DNA of 64,000 nt from JAGVPT01 sp964642725. Lineage in GTDB: Bacteria; Bacteroidota; Ignavibacteria; UBA10030; UBA8401. Each line of letters starts with the position of its first letter. The stretch's first letter is position 1. Where the stretch lies: positions 58,892 to 122,891 of the forward strand of contig CAZXQG010000004.1 of the NCBI GenBank assembly GCA_964642725.1, written 5' to 3'. Shown here one piece after another: positions 9,808 to 17,598 of the stretch. Under the pieces are notes generated by a model. The model was not told where the DNA came from. It searched no databases and saw nothing but the letters and a program-made list of their open reading frames with translations. A program made the translations under genes and the position numbers.

Positions 9808-10971
9808 CTATGCGGCTAAAGCGTTCGTTACTTTTTCGGCAGCGTCCTTCAAATTCTCCGCAACAAGAAAGCTCAGTCCCGATTTTTTCAAAATATCTGC
9901 TGCAAGGTCGGCGTTCGTCCCGGCAAGACGAATGACAATCGGGATCTTGACTTCGACTTTTTTGGCCGCTTCAACAACGCCAGTCGCAACCCGGTCACAT
10001 CGCACGATGCCGCCGAAGATGTTAATAAGAATTGCCTTCACGTTTTTATCGGCAAGGATGATCTTGAACCCATTCTCAACCGTTTGCGCATTGGCCCCGC
10101 CGCCGACGTCGAGAAAATTTGCCGGTTCGCCTCCCGCCAGCTTGATTATATCCATTGTCGCCATCGCGAGCCCGGCCCCGTTGACCATACACCCGACGTT
10201 GCCGTCAAGCTTAATATAATTCAGGCTGGATTTTGACGCCTCAATTTCCAGAGGTTCTTCTTCATCAAGGTCGCGAAGCTCAGCAAATTCGGGATGACGG
10301 TAAAGAGCATTATCATCGAAATTGATTTTCGCATCGAGTGCAAGAACGTCCCCTGCTTTTGTGATCACCAGCGGATTAATTTCAGCAAGCGAGGCATCCG
10401 TCGCGTCGTAGGCCTTATAGAACGCCAGTAAGAACTTTACGCCGTTCTTAAAAGCATCGCCTGTCAACCCCAGGGCAAATGCGAGTTTTCGAGCCTGAAA
10501 TTGCTGTAAACCGACTGCGGAGTCGACATGTTCTTTTACTATCTTTTCCGGCGATTCAGCAGCGACCTTTTCAATTTCAACTCCCCCTTCTCTGGAAACC
10601 ATAAGGACATTCATTCCGGTCGTTCGATCGAGGGTAATGCCGACATACATTTCTTTCGCAATATCGACGCCTTGCTCGATGAGAAGCCGCTTCACAATTC
10701 TTCCTTCCGGCCCAGTCTGATGCGTAACAAGCCTCATCCCGAGAATTTGCGACGCAAGCGTTTTCACCTCATTGATACTCTTTGCTATCTTGACGCCTCC
10801 GCCCTTGCCCCTTCCTCCTGCATGGATTTGAGCCTTGACAACCCAGACGCTTCCCCCGAGACGCTGGGCAACGGCCGCAGCCTCATCAGCAGAAAAAGCA
10901 ACAGTGCCCTGAGGGATAGCGACGTTGTATTTTCGAAGAATTTCTTTGCCCTGATATTCGTGAATTTTCAT
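9808..10971 (-). CDS. sucC: Succinyl-CoA synthetase (ADP-forming) beta subunit
   Basis: This is the ATP-grasp beta subunit of the citric-acid-cycle enzyme that makes ATP or GTP from succinyl-CoA. It has 387 residues, the typical length. Recognisable parts are the N-terminal MKIHEYQGKEILRKYNVA, the ATP-grasp core (VVKAQIHAGGRGKGGGVK, LEINPLV-type EINPLVIT, DAKINFDDNALYR), and the C-terminal CoA-ligase half with NGAGLAMATMD and NIFGGIVRCDRVA. The start ATG at 10971 is preceded by AAGGA. The alpha subunit sucD is not in view. Confidence 0.98.
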   Translation of the reverse strand: MKIHEYQGKEILRKYNVAIPQGTVAFSADEAAAVAQRLGGSVWVVKAQIHAGGRGKGGGVKIAKSINEVKTLASQILGMRLVTHQTGPEGRIVKRLLIEQGVDIAKEMYVGITLDRTTGMNVLMVSREGGVEIEKVAAESPEKIVKEHVDSAVGLQQFQARKLAFALGLTGDAFKNGVKFLLAFYKAYDATDASLAEINPLVITKAGDVLALDAKINFDDNALYRHPEFAELRDLDEEEPLEIEASKSSLNYIKLDGNVGCMVNGAGLAMATMDIIKLAGGEPANFLDVGGGANAQTVENGFKIILADKNVKAILINIFGGIVRCDRVATGVVEAAKKVEVKIPIVIRLAGTNADLAADILKKSGLSFLVAENLKDAAEKVTNALAA

Positions 10972-10982
10972 TTCAAATCCTT

Positions 10983-11075
10983 TTAAGTTTCTGATTCAAC
11001 ATTCTCGATCAATTCATCAATTTCCGCTTTGCGATTGCTAATTGACGAATACAAAAACTCCGTTGCATGCGGCAT
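10983..11075 (-). CDS. Possible small protein upstream of sucC (30 residues)
   Basis: A 30-codon frame opens with ATG at 11075 and reads MPHATEFLYSSISNRKAEID then ELIENVESET. It stops 11 bases before the sucC start, with the sucC ribosome-binding site directly after the stop. Amino-acid use (acidic, helical, few rare codons) looks protein-like. The same frame is open a further 14 codons upstream without an ATG, so it could also be the remnant tail of a longer lost gene. No family was recognised. Confidence 0.25.
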   Translation of the reverse strand: MPHATEFLYSSISNRKAEIDELIENVESET

Positions 11076-11132
11076 CGTTGTTCTTAAAAAGTGCAGCCGG
11101 ATTATTTCTTCCGGGTCTCAACTTTAGCCTAT

Positions 11133-12689
11133 CTATTTAATTTTTTCTGAGATCGCTTTCGCCTGCATGAACAGAAGCAAATAGTCGCGACCGCCCGCTT
11201 TTGAATCCGTCCCGGACATATTGAACCCGCCGAATGGATGGACGCCGACAAGCGCACCGGTAATTTTTCTGTTCACATAAAAATTACCGACGTTAAAGTT
11301 GTTCTTCGCTTTCTCGATTCTCTTCCGATTCTTTGTCCAGACGCCGCCGGTGAGGCCATACTCCGTGTTGTTTGCGATTTCGAGAGCATGGTCAAAATCT
11401 CTTGCTTTAATAACCGCGAGCACCGGTCCGAAAATCTCTTCTTGGGCAATTGTGGCATGAGGGTCGACGTCGGCTATGACCGTCGGTTGAATAAAAAAGC
11501 CGTCGCCCGGAGCTTTGTTGCCGCCGGCAATGAGTCTTCCTCCTTCTTGCAATCCTTTTGCAATATATTCCAGGATTTTTTCCTGCGCTCCCCGATTGAT
11601 GACCGGCCCCAAGTAGTTCGTTGTTTCATCTACTGAGCCCGCACTAAGCTTCTCTGTCTTTTCCTTCAAGAGAGCAACGAAACTATCGTAAACTTTTTCA
11701 ACAACAATAACGCGCGAAGCAGCGGAGCATTTCTGCCCCTGAAATCCGAAGGCGGAGACGACGGCCGCCTGTGCCGCTGCGTTTATATCCGTCGAATCAT
11801 CCACCACAATCGAATCCTTTCCTCCCATTTCGGCGACAACACGTTTCAGCCACTTCTGACCCGGCTGAACCTTTGCTGCAAGCTCGTTAATATGAATTCC
11901 AACTTCTTTTGAACCGGTGAACGAAATGAATCTTGTCTTGGGATGAGCTACCAGCGTATCTCCAACAGTGCCGCCCGAACCCGTGACAAAATTTATGACG
12001 CCGGGAGGCACGCCGACTTCACACATCAAAGAAAAAAATCTCCAGCCGGTAAGCGGCGAATCGCTTGACGGTTTCAGCACTACAGTATTACCGGCGACAA
12101 TAGCGGCGGAAGACATGCCGGTGAGAATCGCAAGCGCGAAGTTCCACGGAGGCACGACAACGCCGACGCCGAGCGGGATGTAGCGCAGCTCGCTTTTTTC
12201 CTCCGGAATTTTCGTAACAGGTTGAGGCCCAGCAAGACGCAGCATTTCCCTTGCGTAAAATTCCAAGAAGTCGATGGCTTCTGCCGTGTCGGCATCGGCT
12301 TCGGGCCACGTTTTGCCTACTTCGTACACCATTGTCGCGCTGAATTCGTGCTTTCGTTTGCGCATCAACGCGGCAGCTTTGAGAAGATATTCCGCACGTT
12401 TTTTAGGGTCGACCGATTTCCATTTTTCAAATTGTGCAGCGGCGGTATCTACGGCTCTGGCCGCTAAGTCTGTACCTGCCTTTTGGAAAATGCCGACGAT
12501 TTCTTTTGGTGCAGACGGATTGTAAGAATTGAATTTCTCTTCAGTCCGAATTTCTTCGCCTGCGATAACTATGGGATATTCACGGGAGAACGACGACCGG
12601 ACTTTCGCCAGCGCTTTCTCCATCGCCTTCCGTTGCGCGGGCTTTGAAAAATCAGTTAACGGTTCATTCTTAAATTTTCCGGTAGGCAT
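11133..12689 (-). CDS. L-glutamate gamma-semialdehyde (1-pyrroline-5-carboxylate) dehydrogenase, RocA type
   Basis: This NAD-dependent aldehyde dehydrogenase of 518 residues performs the second step of proline (and arginine) breakdown, yielding glutamate. The length and the long N-terminal segment ending in YNPSAPKEIVG fit the RocA/PruA class rather than generic aldehyde dehydrogenases. The catalytic Cys is in FGFQGQKCSAASRVIV, the general-base Glu in RVVAEMGGKDSIVV, and the NAD loop motif is FTGSKEVGIHI. The C-terminal oligomerisation tail has GGFNMSGTDSKAGG. The start is ATG 12689. No proline dehydrogenase gene is adjacent, so the substrate assignment rests on family resemblance. Confidence 0.9.
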   Translation of the reverse strand: MPTGKFKNEPLTDFSKPAQRKAMEKALAKVRSSFSREYPIVIAGEEIRTEEKFNSYNPSAPKEIVGIFQKAGTDLAARAVDTAAAQFEKWKSVDPKKRAEYLLKAAALMRKRKHEFSATMVYEVGKTWPEADADTAEAIDFLEFYAREMLRLAGPQPVTKIPEEKSELRYIPLGVGVVVPPWNFALAILTGMSSAAIVAGNTVVLKPSSDSPLTGWRFFSLMCEVGVPPGVINFVTGSGGTVGDTLVAHPKTRFISFTGSKEVGIHINELAAKVQPGQKWLKRVVAEMGGKDSIVVDDSTDINAAAQAAVVSAFGFQGQKCSAASRVIVVEKVYDSFVALLKEKTEKLSAGSVDETTNYLGPVINRGAQEKILEYIAKGLQEGGRLIAGGNKAPGDGFFIQPTVIADVDPHATIAQEEIFGPVLAVIKARDFDHALEIANNTEYGLTGGVWTKNRKRIEKAKNNFNVGNFYVNRKITGALVGVHPFGGFNMSGTDSKAGGRDYLLLFMQAKAISEKIK

Positions 12690-12758
12690 TGTAAATCCTC
12701 GATTTCATGATAAAAGTTGAACAAATGGGTGAAAAGAAATTTCAGTTAAACACAACTA

Positions 12759-13700
12759 TTATGCAAGAGCCATCAACACCGCCCCATACACCGGCGGCGC
12801 CATCGGCTCGACAATATCGATATTAGGAAATGAATTTGAAATTTGCCGGCGCAGAGCGCGAGTCAGCGACGTTTCCTCTGCAATCAATCCTCCGATAAAT
12901 GAAAGAGGAATCTTGCGCCGCACAGTTTCCGTTTTCCCACCCTGAATTTTCATCACGAGTGCGCGAACATGCTCCGTTAGTTCAACCGACGAAAGCTGGA
13001 TAATTTCAGACGCAGCCGCATCCCCTTTTTTTGCCGCTTCAAAAACCAGCGGCGCAATTGCGGCAATATTCATGTTATCTTTATAGACTGCAGAAATTAT
13101 ATCGGTTGAAGACTTTAGCCCGAATTTCTTCGCAACCATGGCTGTAAGGAGCGTTGGGGCTGACCGTCCATCGAGATGACGGCACACAACCGTCATTGCG
13201 TGTTTTCCGATAAAAAAACCGCTTCCTTCATCCCCTAATATTCTCCCCCATCCTCCGGTTCTGTAAATATTCCCCTTCTCATCTTTCCCGAATGCAATCG
13301 ACCCGGTCCCTGCGATCAAGATAATTCCCGCGCCCCCCTTGAAAGCTCCTTCGAGTGCAATGAGCGCGTCGCTTTCAATCCGAACTCTTCTCAGTGTGTT
13401 TCTCTTGGAAGCAGTGAGCCTTCGCAGACCATCGACCATTCTCTTTTTGTCCTCCGGCCTTCCGGCACCTGCCAATCCGATTGTTGTCGCACGAATATTT
13501 TTAGGTATGCAGCCGACCGAGTCGCAACACTCCCGAATCAGAGACACTACAACCCGTGCCGCCTTCTCAACGCCCATCATTTGAAAGTTTGACGGACCGG
13601 CAACATGCTGTGCCAGAATATTTCCGTTCAGGTCCGCAATAATAGCCGCCGTTTTCGTGCCCCCGCCGTCAATACCGATTACAAATTGTGATAATTTCAT
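12759..13700 (-). CDS. BadF/BadG-type ATPase, N-acetylhexosamine kinase-like
   Basis: This 313-residue ASKHA-fold kinase has a phosphate-1 loop GIDGGGTKTAAII at about residues 9-21. An adenosine/phosphate-2 motif is in GAGIILIAGTGSIAFG, followed by GGWGRILGDEGSGFFIG and a C-terminal SFIGGLIAEE. This set is shared by GlcNAc kinases and by the BadF-like MurNAc kinases of Bacteroidota. It follows the AmpG-like transporter by about 115 bases on the same strand. I therefore infer that it phosphorylates GlcNAc or MurNAc released from imported muropeptides. Glucosamine or another sugar is possible. Confidence 0.85.
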   Translation of the reverse strand: MKLSQFVIGIDGGGTKTAAIIADLNGNILAQHVAGPSNFQMMGVEKAARVVVSLIRECCDSVGCIPKNIRATTIGLAGAGRPEDKKRMVDGLRRLTASKRNTLRRVRIESDALIALEGAFKGGAGIILIAGTGSIAFGKDEKGNIYRTGGWGRILGDEGSGFFIGKHAMTVVCRHLDGRSAPTLLTAMVAKKFGLKSSTDIISAVYKDNMNIAAIAPLVFEAAKKGDAAASEIIQLSSVELTEHVRALVMKIQGGKTETVRRKIPLSFIGGLIAEETSLTRALRRQISNSFPNIDIVEPMAPPVYGAVLMALA

Positions 13701-13814
13701 AGAAAAACGCGGTCAAGGAACGCTTGGACGGAACAAATTACGAAGATGCGGATAGAGAATCAACCTCTTGCGAGGCGACCCTTGTCAAGGCGTACAACCG
13801 TGACAAAGATATTT

Positions 13815-15167
13815 TTATTCTTTGTCTTCCAAGGGCAAAAAATAGATCGTCGCCAACCCCGGAATCGCGGCCAAAAAACTCATCAGAAAATAATTTTCGT
13901 AACCTATCCACACCTGCAAATACCCGCTTACAATTCCGGGAAGCAAAATGCCCGCCGCCATGAACGCTGTCGTGATCGCGTAATGAGATGCTTTGAATTC
14001 CGGGCGCACTGTCCGCATCAGAAAAACAGTGTAAGCAGAAACTCCGAGTCCGTAGGAGAATTGTTCGAATGAATTGACAACGTACACCCATTCGATGCCG
14101 GGCCGGTATTTCGCAAGCAGCCAATACAACACAATCGCCGAGTTCTGAAGAATCGCCGTCGGCCATATCCATTTTTTTAATCCCTGCTTTGCGATGACAA
14201 ATCCGCCGAGGATTCCGCCGGCAAGGAGAAAAATGACGCCAACGGTACCGTACAGAATTCCCATCTCCGATGTCGAAAGTGTCAATCCTCCTTTCGCTCC
14301 ATTGTCCATAAGAAATGGCGGTGCCATCTTCAACATCAATGCATCACCGAGGCGGAAGATCAGGACGTACGTCACAATCCAGCCGATTCTGTATTGAGTG
14401 AAGTATGTTCTGAACGATTCAAAAAAACCGATTGCCGCCCCATCCCGGCCTTGCTCTTGAACAAAAGCCTTTGGATGCGGAAGGTACCAGAGCTGAAAGA
14501 AATAGACAAAGAGAAAAGCGATCGCCGCAACGCCAAAAGCGACCGCCCAGCCGAATTCAAGCGGATGGATTGAAAATGCGTTACCCAAAACCGCAAAACG
14601 AATATCCTGGAATATCCTAGAACCATCAGGGTTCGTGATGACAAGGTGTTCATCGGCAAGGTACCCTGCAAGAAATACGAGGCCGCCGTTTCCCGCCAGC
14701 CACGCCAGTTTATAAGTCGTCGATCGAACGCCCACGTAGAAGGCTTGTTGACCCCTATCCAACGCGTCAAGATAGAAACCATCAATGGCGATATCGTGAG
14801 TCGCCGAGACAAAAGCAATGAGAGCGAAAACAACAATCGAAGCTGCGATCGCATGGGAACTTAGCGCGCCGAACGCAAGAAGAACAAAAAGAAATGTGCA
14901 GAAGATTTCCGCCGTTAAGATCCAGGTCCGCTTCGTGGAATATATGTCGACCATCGGCCCCCATAGTCCTTTCAATGTCCACGGGAGATAGAGAAAACTT
15001 GTCAGCCCGATCAGTTCATTGCTGGCGCCGAGGTCTTTGAGAAAGATCACGGACATTAAATTGACGATCGTGTACGGGAAGCCTTCCGCGAAATAGACGA
15101 CCGATACCCATACCGCGGTGTTCCGCTTCTTGTCCGCAGAAGGAAATCGGCTGTGAGTGTCAGGCAT
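13815..15167 (-). CDS. AmpG-like major facilitator transporter
   Basis: This is a 12-helix MFS permease of about 450 residues. The opening helix VYFAEGFPYTIVNLMSVIFL and the next loop with LTSFLYLPWTLKGLWGPMVD strongly recall AmpG, the inner-membrane importer of anhydro-muropeptides. The helix 4-5 stretch SATHDIAIDGFYLDAL, with its conserved D(I)AxDG motif, is also AmpG-like. I chose ATG at 15167 (MPDTHSRFPS), eight bases after the spoIID-like stop; the longer open frame reaching 15296 is only read-through of that gene. Context (SpoIID-like protein upstream, sugar kinase downstream) supports a role in cell-wall recycling. Substrate specificity is inferred. Confidence 0.85.
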   Translation of the reverse strand: MPDTHSRFPSADKKRNTAVWVSVVYFAEGFPYTIVNLMSVIFLKDLGASNELIGLTSFLYLPWTLKGLWGPMVDIYSTKRTWILTAEIFCTFLFVLLAFGALSSHAIAASIVVFALIAFVSATHDIAIDGFYLDALDRGQQAFYVGVRSTTYKLAWLAGNGGLVFLAGYLADEHLVITNPDGSRIFQDIRFAVLGNAFSIHPLEFGWAVAFGVAAIAFLFVYFFQLWYLPHPKAFVQEQGRDGAAIGFFESFRTYFTQYRIGWIVTYVLIFRLGDALMLKMAPPFLMDNGAKGGLTLSTSEMGILYGTVGVIFLLAGGILGGFVIAKQGLKKWIWPTAILQNSAIVLYWLLAKYRPGIEWVYVVNSFEQFSYGLGVSAYTVFLMRTVRPEFKASHYAITTAFMAAGILLPGIVSGYLQVWIGYENYFLMSFLAAIPGLATIYFLPLEDKE

Positions 15168-15175
15168 TTGTCGAG

Positions 15176-16504
15176 TCAATATAATTTCTTGAGTTGAGCG
15201 TTGCGAAAGTAGTGTTTGAGTATTTCTTCTGCGGAGAAGTTCTTTGTTGCCATCACCGCTGCACCGATCTGGCACAAGCCGACTCCGTGCCCCCACCCTG
15301 CGCCGTAGAGAAGAAAATGTTTGGGCGTTCCATCACTCTCCCGCTCAGCCATAACGATGAATGCAGAACTATAGAGATGAGTTTTGGACAACCAGCGGCG
15401 AATCTCAAGTTCTTTCCCGACAATCAATGTTTTCTTCGACCCCTCAATCATTAGTCGATTTATCCGTCCGGAGGCCCCGCGCTGAACGGGAACAAGGTTG
15501 AGCAGCGTTCCAAAATCAATTCTCGATTTTGATGCGATGATTTCTTCAAGTTCTTGCCGTTCATAATCGACCGCCCAGCGGAAAAAGTTCTTTGTTTCCC
15601 TGTCAAAAGCCGGGAGGATTTTTCGCAGGATAGATTCGTCCGTTGTGTTACAGTATGCGTCGGGGTTTGAAAGAATCCAATCTTCAGCCGCTTGTTCGCT
15701 CACGATCTTAGGATGTTGAACCGAAGAATCAGAGATGCTTTCAAGGTACGGCAGGTGCCTGTCTTCCCATGTATTTTCGAATTCTTCAGTGAGTCCTCCG
15801 CAAGCTTTGGAAAATCGGGCGTCGCAAATTTCTTCCCCGAGCACCAGGAAAAGCCCTCGCGTCGATTCGATAGCTTGCTGCACGCTTTCGGAATTCATCC
15901 TCGTAATTCCTTGATAGCGCTGGCAATGGTCATCGGCACAGACGTCGAAGATGTCATGGTCTTCGCGGTCGTACCAGCGCATCAATTCGTTATCGCTCCA
16001 GATTGACCTTTCGGGATCGATGTCAATATTGCGTTCTTCACGCCCCAGCATTGCGGCCAGCCAGCTTCGCGAGGCTATCGCATGAGCTTTCAGAAACTCA
16101 AGCGGACCTTCTCCGCTCATCTCCGACGAGATCACGCTCGCAAGATACTCTTCGAGAGGAATTTCATTAATGATGGTGATGGTTCCATCAGCACGTGGCA
16201 TCAGCGTCAAGTTTCCCCGGAATGTCTGTTCTTCCTTTCTTTCCCAATGGAATTGCATTCCAATCGAAACATCGCGAAGAGTAAATGTCCCGCCGGAGAC
16301 ATTAGCACAATGAATCTCTTTCGCCGTGATAGTGAAACTTTCGTCGGTGCCCGCAAGTACAATCTGTCCATCGGCTAACCGCGCATCGAAGTTCCCCTTC
16401 AATTGCTGATGTCCATCTGAAGTAAACACGCCGTTGAAACTGCCCTGCACGTCACGACAGTGGTCTATGATTCCGACTCTAAGATTTGGCTCTCGTGAGA
16501 TCAT
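15176..16504 (-). CDS. SpoIID/LytB domain protein
   Basis: The protein has 442 residues. The SpoIID/LytB core runs from about residue 95, with INEIPLEEYLASVISSEM, then LKAHAIASRSWLAAML (the AxAxRSW motif), ACGGLTEEFENTW, and near the C terminus GAGWGHGVGLCQIGAAVMA. SpoIID is a lytic transglycosylase acting on glycan strands lacking stem peptides, and LytB-type proteins are amidase enhancers. No obvious signal peptide is visible at the N terminus (ISREPNLRVGIIDHC), which is odd for a wall-acting enzyme: either an upstream start was missed or it acts on internalised fragments. It lies between the GalT-like and AmpG-like genes with gaps of 22 and 8 bases. Confidence 0.85.
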   Translation of the reverse strand: MISREPNLRVGIIDHCRDVQGSFNGVFTSDGHQQLKGNFDARLADGQIVLAGTDESFTITAKEIHCANVSGGTFTLRDVSIGMQFHWERKEEQTFRGNLTLMPRADGTITIINEIPLEEYLASVISSEMSGEGPLEFLKAHAIASRSWLAAMLGREERNIDIDPERSIWSDNELMRWYDREDHDIFDVCADDHCQRYQGITRMNSESVQQAIESTRGLFLVLGEEICDARFSKACGGLTEEFENTWEDRHLPYLESISDSSVQHPKIVSEQAAEDWILSNPDAYCNTTDESILRKILPAFDRETKNFFRWAVDYERQELEEIIASKSRIDFGTLLNLVPVQRGASGRINRLMIEGSKKTLIVGKELEIRRWLSKTHLYSSAFIVMAERESDGTPKHFLLYGAGWGHGVGLCQIGAAVMATKNFSAEEILKHYFRNAQLKKLY

Positions 16505-16526
16505 GATTTACTTAGTTGTATTCTAC

Positions 16527-17507
16527 CTATCCTTCAATAATTTTTCCAAGCGCATCCTCATCAACAGATACTTCTTTATATATATCCTCGATCAATTTTG
16601 CATCAATTTTCAGAAAATCCTTTTCTATCGGTGCAATGATCAATCCGCCAATATCTACTGCGGCGGGACTGATGACCATCCGAGCTTCACCATCCTGGAA
16701 ATAAACATTGGGACGATGTTTGCGCCGCGGGAATATAATCACACGCCAAGTATTTCTCCGGAATGAACAGAGCATATTGAGCATCGGTTCATTTTTTGCA
16801 TGCACAATTCTCTTCATTCTCCCGAGAAGTTTCTGGATGCACGACTCGAGTTCTCTTTCGTCTTCAGACTCGAGGAGAATCACGCCTCGGCCATATGACC
16901 GAAGCGTCAGAAACGAAACAACGCCGTCTTTCTTTTGAAGAATCCTCCTTTGCTTATCTTCGGCGTCTCGTTCAACCGGAATCAAACCGCTCGGACCGGC
17001 CTGGAAATGCATATGGTCCGGCGCAGAAGCACCACATTCAGGCCCGTTATAGAAAACGGTCAAATCAGGACTAAAGTCTTTTGCCAGCGAAAGAAATGTC
17101 CCAACGAATATCCCGATTTCTTGCGGCACGTGCTGCACATTTGAAATAGTAAAATGGTGCGGAAAAATCGGAGCGGGATTGCACAGAACAATAAATTCAT
17201 CCCCGTACAACACGCCTTTTTGTTCAGCCGGAAGATTTTCAACACAAAGAAAACACTTCCGATTGCGAATCGATGCGCCGTCGACATTCGCGCCCGTGCT
17301 GACGATTCTCATTGGGTTGAACTGAATCAATACCGAAAAATTATTGCAGTGAATGTTGCGCACTTTTGCAGAGCTAAGCGACGCGTATGCTTCGGCAAGT
17401 TGAGGCCATTTTTTTTTCTGCTGCTCAAGAAGAGAAAATGACAGGCCGGCGAGAGAATCCGCCGCTTGATGGCGAGCGAAGGACGCAAATATTCTTTGTG
17501 AAAGCAA
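16527..17507 (-). CDS. DUF4922-type HIT/GalT-like nucleotidyltransferase
   Basis: This is a 326-residue cytosolic protein of the GalT/HIT superfamily. It shows a zinc-type CFLC at 85-88, a substrate loop PAPIFPHHFTI (residues 111-121), and the active-site triad HMHFQ with His165, His167 and Gln169. The middle His is normally the nucleotidyl-linked nucleophile. The C-terminal half (about 225-310) is a second HIT-like lobe with FPRRKHRPNVYF. Relatives in eukaryotes are GDP-sugar phosphorylases. Placed between a glycosyltransferase and SpoIID, AmpG and kinase genes, it may move a nucleotide onto or off an amino-sugar phosphate. The TTG start at 17507 has no strong ribosome-binding site. The exact reaction is unknown. 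Confidence 0.8.
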   Translation of the reverse strand: MLSQRIFASFARHQAADSLAGLSFSLLEQQKKKWPQLAEAYASLSSAKVRNIHCNNFSVLIQFNPMRIVSTGANVDGASIRNRKCFLCVENLPAEQKGVLYGDEFIVLCNPAPIFPHHFTISNVQHVPQEIGIFVGTFLSLAKDFSPDLTVFYNGPECGASAPDHMHFQAGPSGLIPVERDAEDKQRRILQKKDGVVSFLTLRSYGRGVILLESEDERELESCIQKLLGRMKRIVHAKNEPMLNMLCSFRRNTWRVIIFPRRKHRPNVYFQDGEARMVISPAAVDIGGLIIAPIEKDFLKIDAKLIEDIYKEVSVDEDALGKIIEG

Positions 17508-17598
17508 TGCGGTTCTTGCGAAAAGTTTAGGTAATGCTTTTAGACAATCTCAAGCATATGAATCCAAAGAATTGCGAAGCGAAATTTCCATGCACGGA

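Noticed and set aside
15168..15296. N-terminal extension of the AmpG-like transporter (MGARSRLVPD..)
   Set aside because: It overlaps the end of the SpoIID-like gene in another frame and has no transporter-like sequence. ATG 15167 gives the normal N terminus.
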